Shown here piece after piece: positions 1 to 6,915 of a DNA stretch of 36,316 nucleotides. Position numbers and translations under genes: made by a program. The number at the start of each line of letters is the position of its first letter. Within the stretch, counting starts at the first letter, position 1. The notes below the pieces were generated by a model, which was not told the DNA's origin, searched no databases, and saw only the letters and a list, made by a program, of their open reading frames with translations. Source of the stretch: Acidobacteriota bacterium (GTDB taxonomy: Bacteria > Acidobacteriota > Vicinamibacteria > Vicinamibacterales > UBA2999); NCBI GenBank assembly GCA_016789705.1, contig JAEUQR010000108.1:1-36316 (forward strand), read 5' to 3'.

Positions 1-126
1 ACGGCCGCCATCGCCGACTACATCGAGACGTTCTACAATCGCTCACGCCGGCACAGCCACCTCGGCGGCGTCAGCCCCGAGCAGTTCGAAGCCGCCCACA
101 AGTCCCGGAAGCAGGGTGCCCACTGA
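1..126 (+). CDS. IS3-family transposase OrfB, C-terminal fragment
   Basis: The window opens inside this gene; the last 41 codons are present in frame 1 and end at a TGA. The tail reads Phe-Tyr-Asn-Arg-Ser-Arg-Arg-His-Ser-His-Leu-Gly-Gly-Val-Ser-Pro-Glu-Gln-Phe-Glu, the C-terminal signature of the rve integrase domain of IS3-family OrfB, just after the catalytic Glu region. OrfB joins and transfers the element's ends. The catalytic DDE residues lie mostly outside the window, so activity cannot be judged. No clear terminal inverted repeat was recognised downstream. Its position beside a mercury-responsive module suggests that the resistance genes arrived with, or were rearranged by, an insertion sequence. 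Confidence 0.88.
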   Translation, partial: TAAIADYIETFYNRSRRHSHLGGVSPEQFEAAHKSRKQGAH

Positions 127-139
127 ATCCTGGGAACTC

Positions 140-154
140 CACACCTCCGGTGTG
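140..154. terminator. small hairpin after the transposase
   Basis: CACACC-TCC-GGTGTG is a perfect 6-bp stem with a 3-nt loop, 13 bases after the transposase stop. There is no T-run, so it could be a weak terminator or part of the element end. The rest of 127-272 shows no gene. Confidence 0.3.
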
Positions 155-272
155 ACGGCTTCCGGCGCTTGCTCATAAGAACGCCCGCCGGCTGCAGATT
201 CTTGCACCGGCCTGACTCCCATGCTGAGCGTTCGCGTCCAGCTTGAGGTGTCATCGGCGCCACTTGACGGAG

Positions 273-698
273 TTAGCGACTGCGCCCCCGCGCCAGCCCA
301 GAACGCCGTACCGATGTAATAAGTGGGCACGACACGCGCCCACGCCGAGTCCGGCACTCAGCGATCGCTCTGCGAAGGGCTCCAGCGACGTTGCGCAGCT
401 CGCGCATTCGGGCGGTGACGACCGCGAGCCGCTCTTCGGCAATGCGCCTGGTGGCGTCGCACGCCATGCCATCTTGAAGGCGCAGCAGGTCCGCCACTTC
501 GCCGAGCGTGAAACCCCACAACTGAGCCGCCTTGATGAACCGCACGCGGTCTACGTGGTCCTTGGAGTACCTGCGCACGCCGCGCTCTGGCCGCGGAGGC
601 ACCGGCACGATCCCCTTCCGCTGATAGAACCGGATGGTCTCGACGTTGACGCCTGCCTGTGCCGCCAGCGCGCCGATCGTGAGCATGGCGTGGGTCAT
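273..698 (-). CDS. merR: MerR, Hg(II)-responsive transcriptional regulator
   Basis: This 141-aa protein binds the mer operator as a dimer and activates transcription when one Hg(II) is bound by three cysteines. The N-terminal winged helix begins Leu-Thr-Ile-Gly, followed by the hallmark VNVETIRFYQRKG at residues 17-29. All three mercury ligands of the Tn21/Tn501 proteins are present: Cys80 after the DNA-binding domain, and Cys115 and Cys124 in the C-terminal CxxRRGxVSCPLI loop. That makes mercury a better assignment than CueR, ZntR or SoxR. I start it at ATG 698; ATG 686 also works, and longer readings would run through the operator. It is divergent from the gene at 741, with the mer operator between them. 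The length matches the family (about 144 aa). Confidence 0.95.
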   Translation of the reverse strand: MTHAMLTIGALAAQAGVNVETIRFYQRKGIVPVPPRPERGVRRYSKDHVDRVRFIKAAQLWGFTLGEVADLLRLQDGMACDATRRIAEERLAVVTARMRELRNVAGALRRAIAECRTRRGRVSCPLITSVRRSGLARGRSR

Positions 699-702
699 GT
701 GG

Positions 703-734
703 TTGACTCCGTACCTTGGTACGGCCCGTAAGCT
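703..734 (+). promoter_or_regulatory. mer-type promoter/operator (MerR site)
   Basis: The -35 TTGACT (703-708) and -10 TAAGCT (729-734) are 20 nt apart. The spacer holds the perfect inverted repeat CCGTACC-TT-GGTACGG (709-724). The mer promoters of Tn21/Tn501, as I recall them, share TTGACTCCGTAC, GTACGG and a GTAAG-TTAC element, with a 19-nt spacer. The over-long spacer is what MerR untwists on binding Hg(II). It faces the gene at 741; merR reads the other way. Confidence 0.93.
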
Positions 735-740
735 TACCGC

Positions 741-1148
741 ATGGGCCACCACGCCACGTTCAGTGTCCTGTCGCTCGTGACCGTCACAATGGTGCTGGCG
801 GTCGTCAGTTCAATCGCTGGCGGAGGAATGCAGGCATCGCCTCCGAGTCCGCTCGTGTTCCTCACCCGGGGCGGCTGCGCGAATACCGCGACGATGCGCG
901 CGCGGCTCGATGCTGCTCTCGACCGGCTCAGTGGGCCGACGAATTACGCCGTCATCGACGCAGACACCCTGGCGGACGGCGATGCACGCCGCGGCTACGG
1001 CACGCCGACGGTGCTCTACAACAACCGTGACCTCTTCGGCATGCCCGAGCCGGCACCCCCGATCCCCTCCCCAACCTGACGGCTCTATGCGGGCGGAGTT
1101 CCGTCCACGGATGCGATTGAGAAGGCGCTCAGGTCGGCGATGAGGTGA
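741..1148 (+). CDS. mercury-inducible thioredoxin-fold protein with in-frame TGA (candidate selenoprotein)
   Basis: The first open stretch ends at TGA 1077-1079, but the same frame continues for 22 more codons to a second TGA at 1146-1148, giving 135 aa if codon 113 is read through. Residues 5-30 look like a membrane anchor or signal. A thioredoxin-like fold follows: strand LVFLTRGG with a C-x-x-T active site (Cys-Ala-Asn-Thr), then the cis-Pro-like GYGTPTVLYNNRDLFG segment, then Pro-Thr-[TGA]-Arg-Leu-Tyr-Ala-Gly-Gly-Val-Pro-Ser and a terminal helix. From the thioredoxin-like fold I expect Cys at the TGA. The gene lies directly behind a mer operator, so a role in binding or reducing Hg(II) is likely. 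ATG 741 is only 6 nt after the -10, so the mRNA would be almost leaderless; ATG 828 is an alternative. The fold is inferred by eye; the readthrough is a hypothesis. Confidence 0.7.
1091..1106 (+). promoter_or_regulatory. candidate bacterial SECIS hairpin
   Basis: GGGCGG-AGTT-CCGTCC folds into a 6-bp stem (one G-U pair) with a 4-nt loop. The loop starts 17 nt after TGA 1077-1079. The published bacterial SECIS description, as I recall it, asks for a short stem, an apical loop about 16-37 nt after the UGA and a G in the first two loop positions; this hairpin meets all three. Short hairpins are common in GC-rich DNA, so it supports recoding without proving it. Confidence 0.45.
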
Positions 1149-1614
1149 TCGTTCTCACATCTGCGCTGGAGCAGTGCTTCGATCCCGGTTGTCAGCGTCG
1201 ATTCTGCAGCCAGTCCGCCCCACCCGCGCCTCCTGCTCCTGCCGGCGTCGAGCGGCACGATCTGCGTTGTTTCGGCATCGCCCAGCCGCTCACGCACCTG
1301 AGTCGTTTGACCCTCCCCGACAGGCAGGCACAGGAAGTCGATCCGGCCCCTGTGTTTCGCTCCAGCCCAATGTACGACGGCATCAGTTTTCGCCAACCGG
1401 TACCGACTGCAGCCGCTTCAGCCGCGCGGCCTTGGCGTACTGGCCCCCGCGCCGTCGCCACAGCACGGACGACCAGCCCACGATGCCAACGCGGGTGGCT
1501 GGCTCCAGTGAATTGGCAGAGGGCGAACGCCGCCCAATGGCTGCGGAATGGCCCGCGCGGCTGCGCGACGAGTGGACTCGCCTCAACAGTTTGGGCGGGG
1601 CGCCTGACACTGTC
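1149..1614. other. no confident gene; possible decayed coding remnant
   Basis: Every frame here has stops or an atypical composition. The minus strand between 1396 and 1085 is open for about 100 codons and reads like a protein fragment (His-Arg-Gly-Arg-Ile-Asp-Phe-Leu, then LGDAETTQIVPLDAG). It lacks a start with a ribosome-binding site, and the upstream part lies in another frame. It may be a broken thiol-oxidoreductase-like gene, but I cannot assign it. Confidence 0.25.
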
Positions 1615-1642
1615 TTGACCGACCGGGCTGGTCGGATATACG
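1615..1642 (+). promoter_or_regulatory. sigma-70-like promoter of the TonB receptor operon
   Basis: TTGACC (1615-1620), a 16-nt spacer and TATACG (1637-1642) lie just upstream of a palindromic operator and 45 nt before the receptor start. The -10 is a weak match. Confidence 0.45.
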
Positions 1643-1655
1643 CTAGTTCTTGCAA

Positions 1656-1672
1656 ATGAGACTCAGTCTCAT
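1656..1672. promoter_or_regulatory. Fur-box-like operator
   Basis: ATGAGACT-C-AGTCTCAT is a perfect 8-1-8 palindrome. Its core resembles the 7-1-7 Fur consensus (TGATAAT-N-ATTATCA) and the common TGAGAAT-type variants found before TonB receptors. It lies just after the -10 region, where a repressor would block initiation. Iron-dependent repression of 1688-5156 is the likely reading. Confidence 0.65.
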
Positions 1673-1687
1673 ATTTGGAGCAATCGA

Positions 1688-4087
1688 ATGATTCAGTTGG
1701 GTGTGCGCGTTGCGACCCTGGTCGTCGTTTTGGGTGCGCTTCCGGGTCTGTCGCTTGCATCGGGGCAGGCGCAGCACGGGGCGATTACTGGTACCGTCAC
1801 GGACGACAGTGGTGCGGTCGTGCCGGGAGCGTCGGTCACCGCGCGCCGCGCCGCAACAGGCGTGGAGGCTCGTGTCGAGACGAGCGCCGCTGGCGTTTTC
1901 GCTGTTGCCGACCTGCCGCCGGGCGACTACGAGATCCGGGTCGTCAGCCCCGGATTCTCCCTCACCGTCCTCCGCCTGGCACTCCAGCCCGGTGAGACGC
2001 GCCGTATTCCGCTTCGGCTCCGCGTCGGCGGACTGACCGAGGACGTCGTCGTCGTGGCCGGCGAGATTGCCGGAAGTCACGAACGTCTTCGCCGCCTTCC
2101 GGGGGCGGTGGACGTCGTGTCCAGGGAGACCCTCGAACGCAGCCGGGTGATGACGACCAACGAAGCGCTCCGTAAAGTGCCCGGGCTGCACGTGCGCGAC
2201 GAAGAGGGCTTCGGCCTGCGCCCCAATATCGGGATCCGTGGCGTCAATCCCACTCGATCCAACAAGGTGCTGCTGCTCGAAGATGGCATCCCGCTCACCT
2301 ATGCCGTCTACGGCGACAACGCCAGCTACTACCACCCGCCGGTGGACCGTTTCGAACGCATCGAAGTGCTGAAGGGTGGCGCACAGATCGCGCACGGGCC
2401 ACAGACCATTGGCGGCGCGGTGAACTACATCACCCCGAAGCCGCCCGCCATGCCCGGCGGGTCCCTGACGCTCGTCGGCGGAAACCGCGATTACGTCAAC
2501 GGCCATGGCAGTGTCGGCACCACCGTCGGCCGCACCGGGATGCTCGTCGACTACATGCGCAAGCAGGGGGATGGGGCGCGCGACAATCTCGACTTCGCGT
2601 TGAACGACATTACGGTGAAGCTGGTGCAGGGTATTGGCAACAACCAGCATCTGACGCTCCGCGGCAACTACTACGGCGAAGATTCGAATGTCACGTACTC
2701 GGGGCTGCGTCAGGACGAGTATGCGGCCAGCCCACGGGGCAACCCGTTCAGGAACGACTTCTTCTATGCCGATCGCATCGGCGCGTCCGCCACCCACGCG
2801 GTGGCCGTGAACGGGAACGTGGCGTTGGCGACCAATGTCTACTGGAGCACGTTCAACCGCGACTGGTGGCGGCAGTCGAGCAACTCGGCCCAGCGGCCCA
2901 ACGACGCGTCCGATCCCCTCTGCGCCGGCATGGCGAACCTCGACACGACGTGCGGCAACGAGGGGCGCCTCCGCCAGTATCACGCGTGGGGCGTCGAGCC
3001 TCGAGTGACGGTGTTCCATCGTGCGTTCGGCGTGACGAGCGAGACGGAGTTCGGCGCGCGGGCGCATTTCGAGCATCAGGACCGCCTGCAGCAGAACGGC
3101 ACAGCACCCACCGCCCGATCTGGAACGCTCGTCGAGAGCAACGTGCGCACCAACGAGGCGTACTCTGGCTTCCTCGAGAACCGCTTCCTGCTGGGCGGTT
3201 GGACGGTCACGCCTGGCGTGCGGCTCGAACATGTGAGCTTCGAGCGCACCAACCGCCTCGCCAACGCGGGCCTCGGCGTGACGGGCGACACGAGCCTGAC
3301 GCGTCTCATCCCAGGCATTGGCGTGTCGCACACGACCGGGGAGCGGGTCACGCTGTTCGCCGGCGCACATCGTGGGTTCGCGCCGCCGCGTACCGAGGAC
3401 GTCATTTCCAACACAGGTGGGGTGATCGATCTGGATCCGGAGCTGAGCTGGAACTATGAGGCGGGCTTTCGCAGCTCGATGCGGCCAGGCATCAGCCTTG
3501 ACACCACGTTCTTCCGGATGGACTACGAGAATCAGCTGGTGCCAGCGAGCCTGTCAGGTGGCGTCGGCGCAACACTTACCAACGGCGGGTCAACCCTGCA
3601 CCAGGGCATCGAGCTGCGGGCGCAGGTCGATAGTGCCCCGATGACCGGCTCGATCCACGATCTGTATGTGCGTGCGGCCTACACGTATCTCCCAACCGCG
3701 AAGTTTACCGGCACACGGTTCAGCAGCATTTCCGGGTTCGCAACGACCAGCGTGAGCGGGAACCGGCTGCCCTATGCGCCGGAGCAGATGGCCGCCATCA
3801 CCCTCGGCTACGCGGTGAACAGCCTCGACCTGTCGCTGGAGGTGGTTCGCACCGGGTCCCAGTTTGGCGACGATCTCAATACCGTGGCGCCCACGCCTGA
3901 CGGGCAGCGTGGATTGATACCCGCAAACACCGTATGGAACGCCGCCGTCAACTACACCATGGCGCGCAGCACGCTGTTTCTGACGGTGAAGAACGCCTTC
4001 GACGAACTGTACATCGTTGATCGCACGCGCGGCATCCTGCCGGGGATTCCGCGTCTGGTGCAGGGCGGCGTCAGAATCCGATTCTGA
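1688..4087 (+). CDS. TonB-dependent outer-membrane receptor, FecA-like
   Basis: This 799-aa receptor takes up a large ligand, probably an iron chelate, across the outer membrane using TonB energy. Residues 1-28 form a signal peptide. Residues 30-110 are a carboxypeptidase-regulatory-like beta sandwich (ITGTVTDDSGAVVPGASV). The plug domain follows at about 125-235, with RKVPGLHVRDEEGFGLRPNI, IRGVNPTRSNKVLLLEDG and a FERIEVLKGGAQ segment. The remainder is a 22-strand-type barrel ending in a C-terminal Phe (VRIRF). The plug wording is closest to FecA-type ferric citrate receptors. ATG 1688 has GGAG seven bases upstream. The Fur-like operator fits iron uptake, but no siderophore enzymes or TonB/ExbBD genes are nearby, so the ligand is unknown. 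Confidence 0.92.
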   Translation: MIQLGVRVATLVVVLGALPGLSLASGQAQHGAITGTVTDDSGAVVPGASVTARRAATGVEARVETSAAGVFAVADLPPGDYEIRVVSPGFSLTVLRLALQPGETRRIPLRLRVGGLTEDVVVVAGEIAGSHERLRRLPGAVDVVSRETLERSRVMTTNEALRKVPGLHVRDEEGFGLRPNIGIRGVNPTRSNKVLLLEDGIPLTYAVYGDNASYYHPPVDRFERIEVLKGGAQIAHGPQTIGGAVNYITPKPPAMPGGSLTLVGGNRDYVNGHGSVGTTVGRTGMLVDYMRKQGDGARDNLDFALNDITVKLVQGIGNNQHLTLRGNYYGEDSNVTYSGLRQDEYAASPRGNPFRNDFFYADRIGASATHAVAVNGNVALATNVYWSTFNRDWWRQSSNSAQRPNDASDPLCAGMANLDTTCGNEGRLRQYHAWGVEPRVTVFHRAFGVTSETEFGARAHFEHQDRLQQNGTAPTARSGTLVESNVRTNEAYSGFLENRFLLGGWTVTPGVRLEHVSFERTNRLANAGLGVTGDTSLTRLIPGIGVSHTTGERVTLFAGAHRGFAPPRTEDVISNTGGVIDLDPELSWNYEAGFRSSMRPGISLDTTFFRMDYENQLVPASLSGGVGATLTNGGSTLHQGIELRAQVDSAPMTGSIHDLYVRAAYTYLPTAKFTGTRFSSISGFATTSVSGNRLPYAPEQMAAITLGYAVNSLDLSLEVVRTGSQFGDDLNTVAPTPDGQRGLIPANTVWNAAVNYTMARSTLFLTVKNAFDELYIVDRTRGILPGIPRLVQGGVRIRF

Positions 4088-4101
4088 GGAGAACCAAAGA
4101 C

Positions 4102-4743
4102 GTGGGCCGAGAGATGACCGACGTGCGTGTGGTGCTTGGTGTCGTGCTGCTTCTGCTGATGCCGGGCATCACGGAGGGCCAGGCGGGGCGCCGCGGTGAC
4201 GTGCTCGACGTCAACACGGCATCCGAGAAGCAGATAGCGGCGGTGCCGGGCATGACGCCGGACCTGGTGCGGAGTCTGATGGGCCGCCGTCCGTTCCTGA
4301 CGGCCACGGAGCTCGATGCGGCATTGCGGCCGCTGGCACCGGCGCAGCGGGCGGAGGTCTACCGTCAGCTCTTCGTGCAGGTCAACATCAACGCCGCGCC
4401 TGATGAGGAGCTTCAACTGGTGCCCGGCATGACGGCCGCCACAATCGCCGCCGTCAAGAACGGGCGCCCCTACAAAACGCTCGCCCAGTTCCGCGCCGGC
4501 GTCGGCGCCGCGATTGGCGATCAGGTGGTAGCGGCGCTCGACCCGTTCGTGTTCGTCCCCATCAACCTGAACACGGCCAGCGACGCCGACATCTTGAGCA
4601 TCCCCCGCATGGGGCAGCGGATGCTGCGAGAATTCAAGGAATACCGGCCGTACAAGGCCCTCGCCCAGTTTCGGCGGGAAATCGGCAAGTACGTGGACGC
4701 CAGGGAAGTGGCGCGCCTCGAGCGCTACGTGACGCTCGATTGA
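4102..4743 (+). CDS. secreted protein with three helix-hairpin-helix repeats (ComEA-like)
   Basis: A signal peptide (about residues 1-27, VVLGVVLLLLMPGI core) is followed by three HhH units, each opening with Asn-Thr-Ala or Asn-Ala-Ala: residues about 36-75 (VNTASEKQIAAVPGM), 93-135 (INAAPDEELQLVPGM) and 153-200 (LNTASDADILSIPRMG). Such units bind DNA backbone, as in the competence protein ComEA, which has one HhH domain; three in a short exported protein is unusual. The third repeat has Arg instead of Gly in the hairpin. GTG 4102 has AGGAG about 10 nt upstream; ATG 4114 is possible. It lies 14 bases after the receptor gene and overlaps the next gene, so the three probably share an mRNA. A periplasmic DNA- or protein-binding role is inferred from the family. 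Confidence 0.8.
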   Translation: MGREMTDVRVVLGVVLLLLMPGITEGQAGRRGDVLDVNTASEKQIAAVPGMTPDLVRSLMGRRPFLTATELDAALRPLAPAQRAEVYRQLFVQVNINAAPDEELQLVPGMTAATIAAVKNGRPYKTLAQFRAGVGAAIGDQVVAALDPFVFVPINLNTASDADILSIPRMGQRMLREFKEYRPYKALAQFRREIGKYVDAREVARLERYVTLD

Positions 4744-5156
4744 CGACTCAGCGTCTGCTCGAGCTGACGTTCCTTGGGGGCGCACTCGGCACCGGAGCCG
4801 AGTTGCTCCTGATGGCCCATACGGAAGGCGCCTGGCAGAAGATGCCGTTGGTCCTGCTGGCGGCCGGGTGCTTGGCGCTTCTCTTGTACATGGCCAAGCC
4901 CAGCGACACTGTGCGTCGGGTCTTCCTCGGCCTCATGGTGATTATCGCCATGGGGGGCGCTTCCGGGGTGATGCTGCATTTCAACAGCAACGTCGAGTTC
5001 GCGAAAGAGCTGGATCCTGAACTCTCGGGAAGTGCACTCCTGGGCGAGTCGTTGACGGGCGCCACGCCGGCGCTCGCACCAGGGGCGATGATTCTCCTCG
5101 CGGCGATCGGCTGGGCGTGCCGGCGGCTCGACCGACGGGAGTTGCTGCCGGAGTAA
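4740..5156 (+). CDS. small integral membrane protein of unknown function
   Basis: This 138-aa protein has about four hydrophobic segments (around residues 8-26, 36-50, 61-78 and 112-126) and a basic tail (CRRLDRRELLPE). No domain was recognised. It begins with TTG overlapping the stop of the HhH gene (TTGA arrangement), which suggests translational coupling and a shared function with the TonB/HhH operon. The start is uncertain because no independent ribosome-binding site is visible. Its 3' part overlaps the tail of the broken vapC on the other strand. Confidence 0.6.
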   Translation: MTTQRLLELTFLGGALGTGAELLLMAHTEGAWQKMPLVLLAAGCLALLLYMAKPSDTVRRVFLGLMVIIAMGGASGVMLHFNSNVEFAKELDPELSGSALLGESLTGATPALAPGAMILLAAIGWACRRLDRRELLPE

Positions 5157-5578
5157 AAGCCGCAGGCGGATCGGGAGGAAGCAAGAACTCGAGCTTCAGG
5201 TCGCGCACGCGCTCGAACTCCGCCGTGTTGTTCGTGACCAGCGTGAGTCCCAGAGCTCTGGCGTGCGCGGCGATGAACAGCTCGTTGGGCGCCAATCATG
5301 ACACCCCGGCGCTTCAGGTCCGCCCGGATCTCCGCGTAGTGGAGCGCGGTACCCTCGTCGAGATCCACCGCCTCGACGCAGGGGAGGAAGGCCGCCAGGG
5401 CGGCGGCGTCATGCGCGTGGCGGGGGGAAACCTCGACACCGTAGAGCAGTTCCGCCTTGGTGACCACGGACATGCAGGCGTCTTCGACCGAGAAGGACTG
5501 CAGCCGCTTCAACACCAGCGGATGCGAGCGCTTCATGATGCAGGAGCACGTGTCCGTGTCCAGCATGAAGCGAGGCAT
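4981..5578 (-). pseudogene. vapC: VapC-type PIN ribonuclease toxin, frameshifted
   Basis: From ATG 5578 the frame encodes a PIN-domain start (MPRFMLDTDT, first acidic residue Asp8 or Asp10), then TKAELLYGVE and HYAEIRADLKRRGVMIGA. There the frame breaks. One base fewer in the GGG run at 5287-5289 (plus strand) restores ANELFIAAHARALGLTLVTN and the usual NTAEFERVRDLKLE ending. VapC toxins cleave RNA and are held inactive by VapB. In the repaired frame no stop occurs until 4981, so the C-terminus is about 65 residues longer than normal and overlaps the gene at 4740; the native stop may also be lost. The start is firm because it overlaps the vapB stop (ATGA). The indel could be a sequencing error. 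Confidence 0.8.
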
Positions 5579-5787
5579 CACAGGTCTCGTTCCTGCACCG
5601 GCAGGTCGTCAACATCGGCCATGAAGGTCGCTGACGCAACGGGCGCGGACGACCGGTACGTCTTCCAGTCACGCGGGCGAGGGGAGAGGATGACCTCGTC
5701 GCCGACCTTGCGGATGAACGAACACCCTCGAAAAACAGGCCTGATTCGGCCCACGTTGCTTCGTCGATTGGCCACGTGGGTTCTCAC
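5578..5787 (-). CDS. vapB: VapB-type antitoxin
   Basis: This 69-aa protein precedes and overlaps vapC by ATGA, the usual toxin-antitoxin coupling. The C-terminal half (KVGDEVILSPRPRDW ... ASATFMADVDDLPVQERDL) matches SpoVT/AbrB-type VapB antitoxins, whose tail wraps the toxin active site. The N-terminal half (VRTHVANRRSNVGRIRPVFR from GTG 5787) lines up with the usual MRTAKVFxNGRSQAVRLPKEFR but is about two residues shorter and diverged, so DNA binding may be altered. It would repress its own promoter with VapC. If the VapC frameshift is real, this is an orphan antitoxin. Confidence 0.72.
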   Translation of the reverse strand: MRTHVANRRSNVGRIRPVFRGCSFIRKVGDEVILSPRPRDWKTYRSSAPVASATFMADVDDLPVQERDL

Positions 5788-5919
5788 GTCCACCCACCAG
5801 GCATCTGGCGGCCCAGGCAAGACCGCCGCGCGAGGCGCAACGGCACTTAGGGTGCAGCTGGGCCATCGTCGGCACGAAGCCGAATCGAGCCGATGCCGCG
5901 CGCACGACGGCTCCGCAGC

Positions 5920-6378
5920 TCAGGGCGTGCGGGGCGGCGCGGCGGTGTCGGCGGGCTCGTCGCCTCTCGAGCGGCGGACAAGCACCCCGGCGAGCTGCGT
6001 GCCTGGAGCGACGGTGTTGAACACGGTTCCGTACTTTCGGACGTTGTCGTGCAGCAACTCGAGGCGGCGGTCCGGCTCGTCGGTGTCCACTTGAATCTCG
6101 TAGTCGATGCGCTCCATGCGCGGTGGCACGTCCTGGCGGACGCCGCGGACGTGCACCTCCACGCCTCGAAACTCGAACTTGAGCATCGGCGCGACGCGCT
6201 CGATGCCCTTGAGCATGCAGGCCGACAGGGCGGCCAGGAGCAACTCGGCCGGGTTGAACGCATCCTCACGTCCGGCACGATCCGTATCGAGCGTGATTAC
6301 GGCCGCCTTGCACGACGCCACGCTCGCGTGCGCGTCCACGCGCCGGGCGGCAACGGAATAGGTGAGTGGGGCAGTCAT
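5920..6378 (-). CDS. OsmC/Ohr-family protein
   Basis: This 152-aa protein has the OsmC fold. Active family members reduce organic hydroperoxides with a peroxidatic and a resolving cysteine. The first is present in the helix FNPAELLLAALSACML (Cys about 53). At the usual second position the sequence is LLHDNVRKYGTVFNT, with Val and Gly where Ohr/OsmC have Cys, so it is a one-Cys member that may depend on outside thiols. The adjacent thioredoxin-like proteins could supply electrons. Its ATG overlaps the preceding gene's TGA (ATGA), making it the last gene of the coupled operon 7959-5920. The final 15 residues are low-complexity. Confidence 0.88.
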   Translation of the reverse strand: MTAPLTYSVAARRVDAHASVASCKAAVITLDTDRAGREDAFNPAELLLAALSACMLKGIERVAPMLKFEFRGVEVHVRGVRQDVPPRMERIDYEIQVDTDEPDRRLELLHDNVRKYGTVFNTVAPGTQLAGVLVRRSRGDEPADTAAPPRTP

Positions 6379-6650
6379 GTCGTGGGTCCCTCATGGAACC
6401 AGCGCTCGACCTTGTCACGCGCCGGCCGGCCGCCCGCGTGCACCAGCCGTCCGTCGATCACGACCGCAGGCGAGCGCATTACGCCGTAGGCGACGAATTG
6501 TTGCGGGTCGTCGACCCGCTCGAGCGCAATCGCGACGCCGGCTGTCCGCGCCACGTCTTCGACAAGTGCATAGGTGTCCCGGCACCTGCGACACCCAATC
6601 CCGAGCACCTTGACCTGCGTCAGGGTGCTCCGTGATGGCGGCGTGATCAC
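6375..6650 (-). CDS. small thioredoxin-like protein, CxxC (second copy)
   Basis: This 91-aa protein has a single thioredoxin-like domain of the thioredoxin_3 (redox-active disulfide protein 2) type. After a short lead come QVKVLGIG, the active site Cys-Arg-Arg-Cys and an alpha helix, then VMRSPAVVIDGRLVHAGG, where Ser-Pro is the cis-Pro loop. It starts with GTG 6650, which overlaps the TGA of the gene before it (GTGA), and its own stop overlaps the OsmC start. Such proteins often sit beside ArsP/DUF318 permeases in arsenic islands and are thought to handle thiol-bound metalloids. It resembles its upstream neighbour throughout, so the pair is a tandem duplication with a changed CxxC dipeptide. 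Confidence 0.85.
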   Translation of the reverse strand: MITPPSRSTLTQVKVLGIGCRRCRDTYALVEDVARTAGVAIALERVDDPQQFVAYGVMRSPAVVIDGRLVHAGGRPARDKVERWFHEGPTT

Positions 6651-6895
6651 GATGGGCTCCCGTTCGCCAGCCACCCCTCCACCTTCTGGCGGCTCGGCAC
6701 GCCGCCGGCGTGCACGACCGCGCCATCGATGACCACACCCGGCGTGGACATGATTCCGTACGCCATGATGTCGCGAAGTTCCTCGACCTTCTCCAGCTCG
6801 ATCGTCAAGCCCTTCTCCCTGGCGACGGCCTGCACCAGCGCGATCGTGTTCCTGCAGTTGGCGCAACCGGTGCCCAGCACCTTCACATTCATCAT
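6647..6895 (-). CDS. small thioredoxin-like protein, CxxC (first copy)
   Basis: This 82-aa protein (ATG 6895 or 6892) reads VKVLGTG, then the active site Cys-Ala-Asn-Cys, helix TIALVQAVAREKGL, strand IELEKV and MSTPGVVIDGAVVHAGGVPS. The Thr-Pro is the cis-Pro facing the CxxC pair. This is the compact thioredoxin_3 family, commonly found next to DUF318/ArsP permeases. It lies 20 nt after the permease stop and is coupled to the second copy by GTGA. It probably supplies or accepts electrons for a metalloid substrate. The Cys-Ala-Asn motif also occurs in the mercury-operator protein at 741, which has Cys-Ala-Asn-Thr, so the two may be distant relatives. Confidence 0.87.
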   Translation of the reverse strand: MMNVKVLGTGCANCRNTIALVQAVAREKGLTIELEKVEELRDIMAYGIMSTPGVVIDGAVVHAGGVPSRQKVEGWLANGSPS

Positions 6896-6915
6896 GACGG
6901 TCGTCCTGTCTGGTG

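Noticed and set aside
1643..3370. A 575-codon open frame on the minus strand inside the FecA-like receptor gene
   Set aside because: It has no recognisable domain and is the antisense shadow of a strongly supported receptor; GC-rich DNA leaves long antisense frames open.
6050..6080. Selenocysteine in OsmC at the missing resolving position
   Set aside because: The codons there give Val and Gly; no TGA is present in frame.
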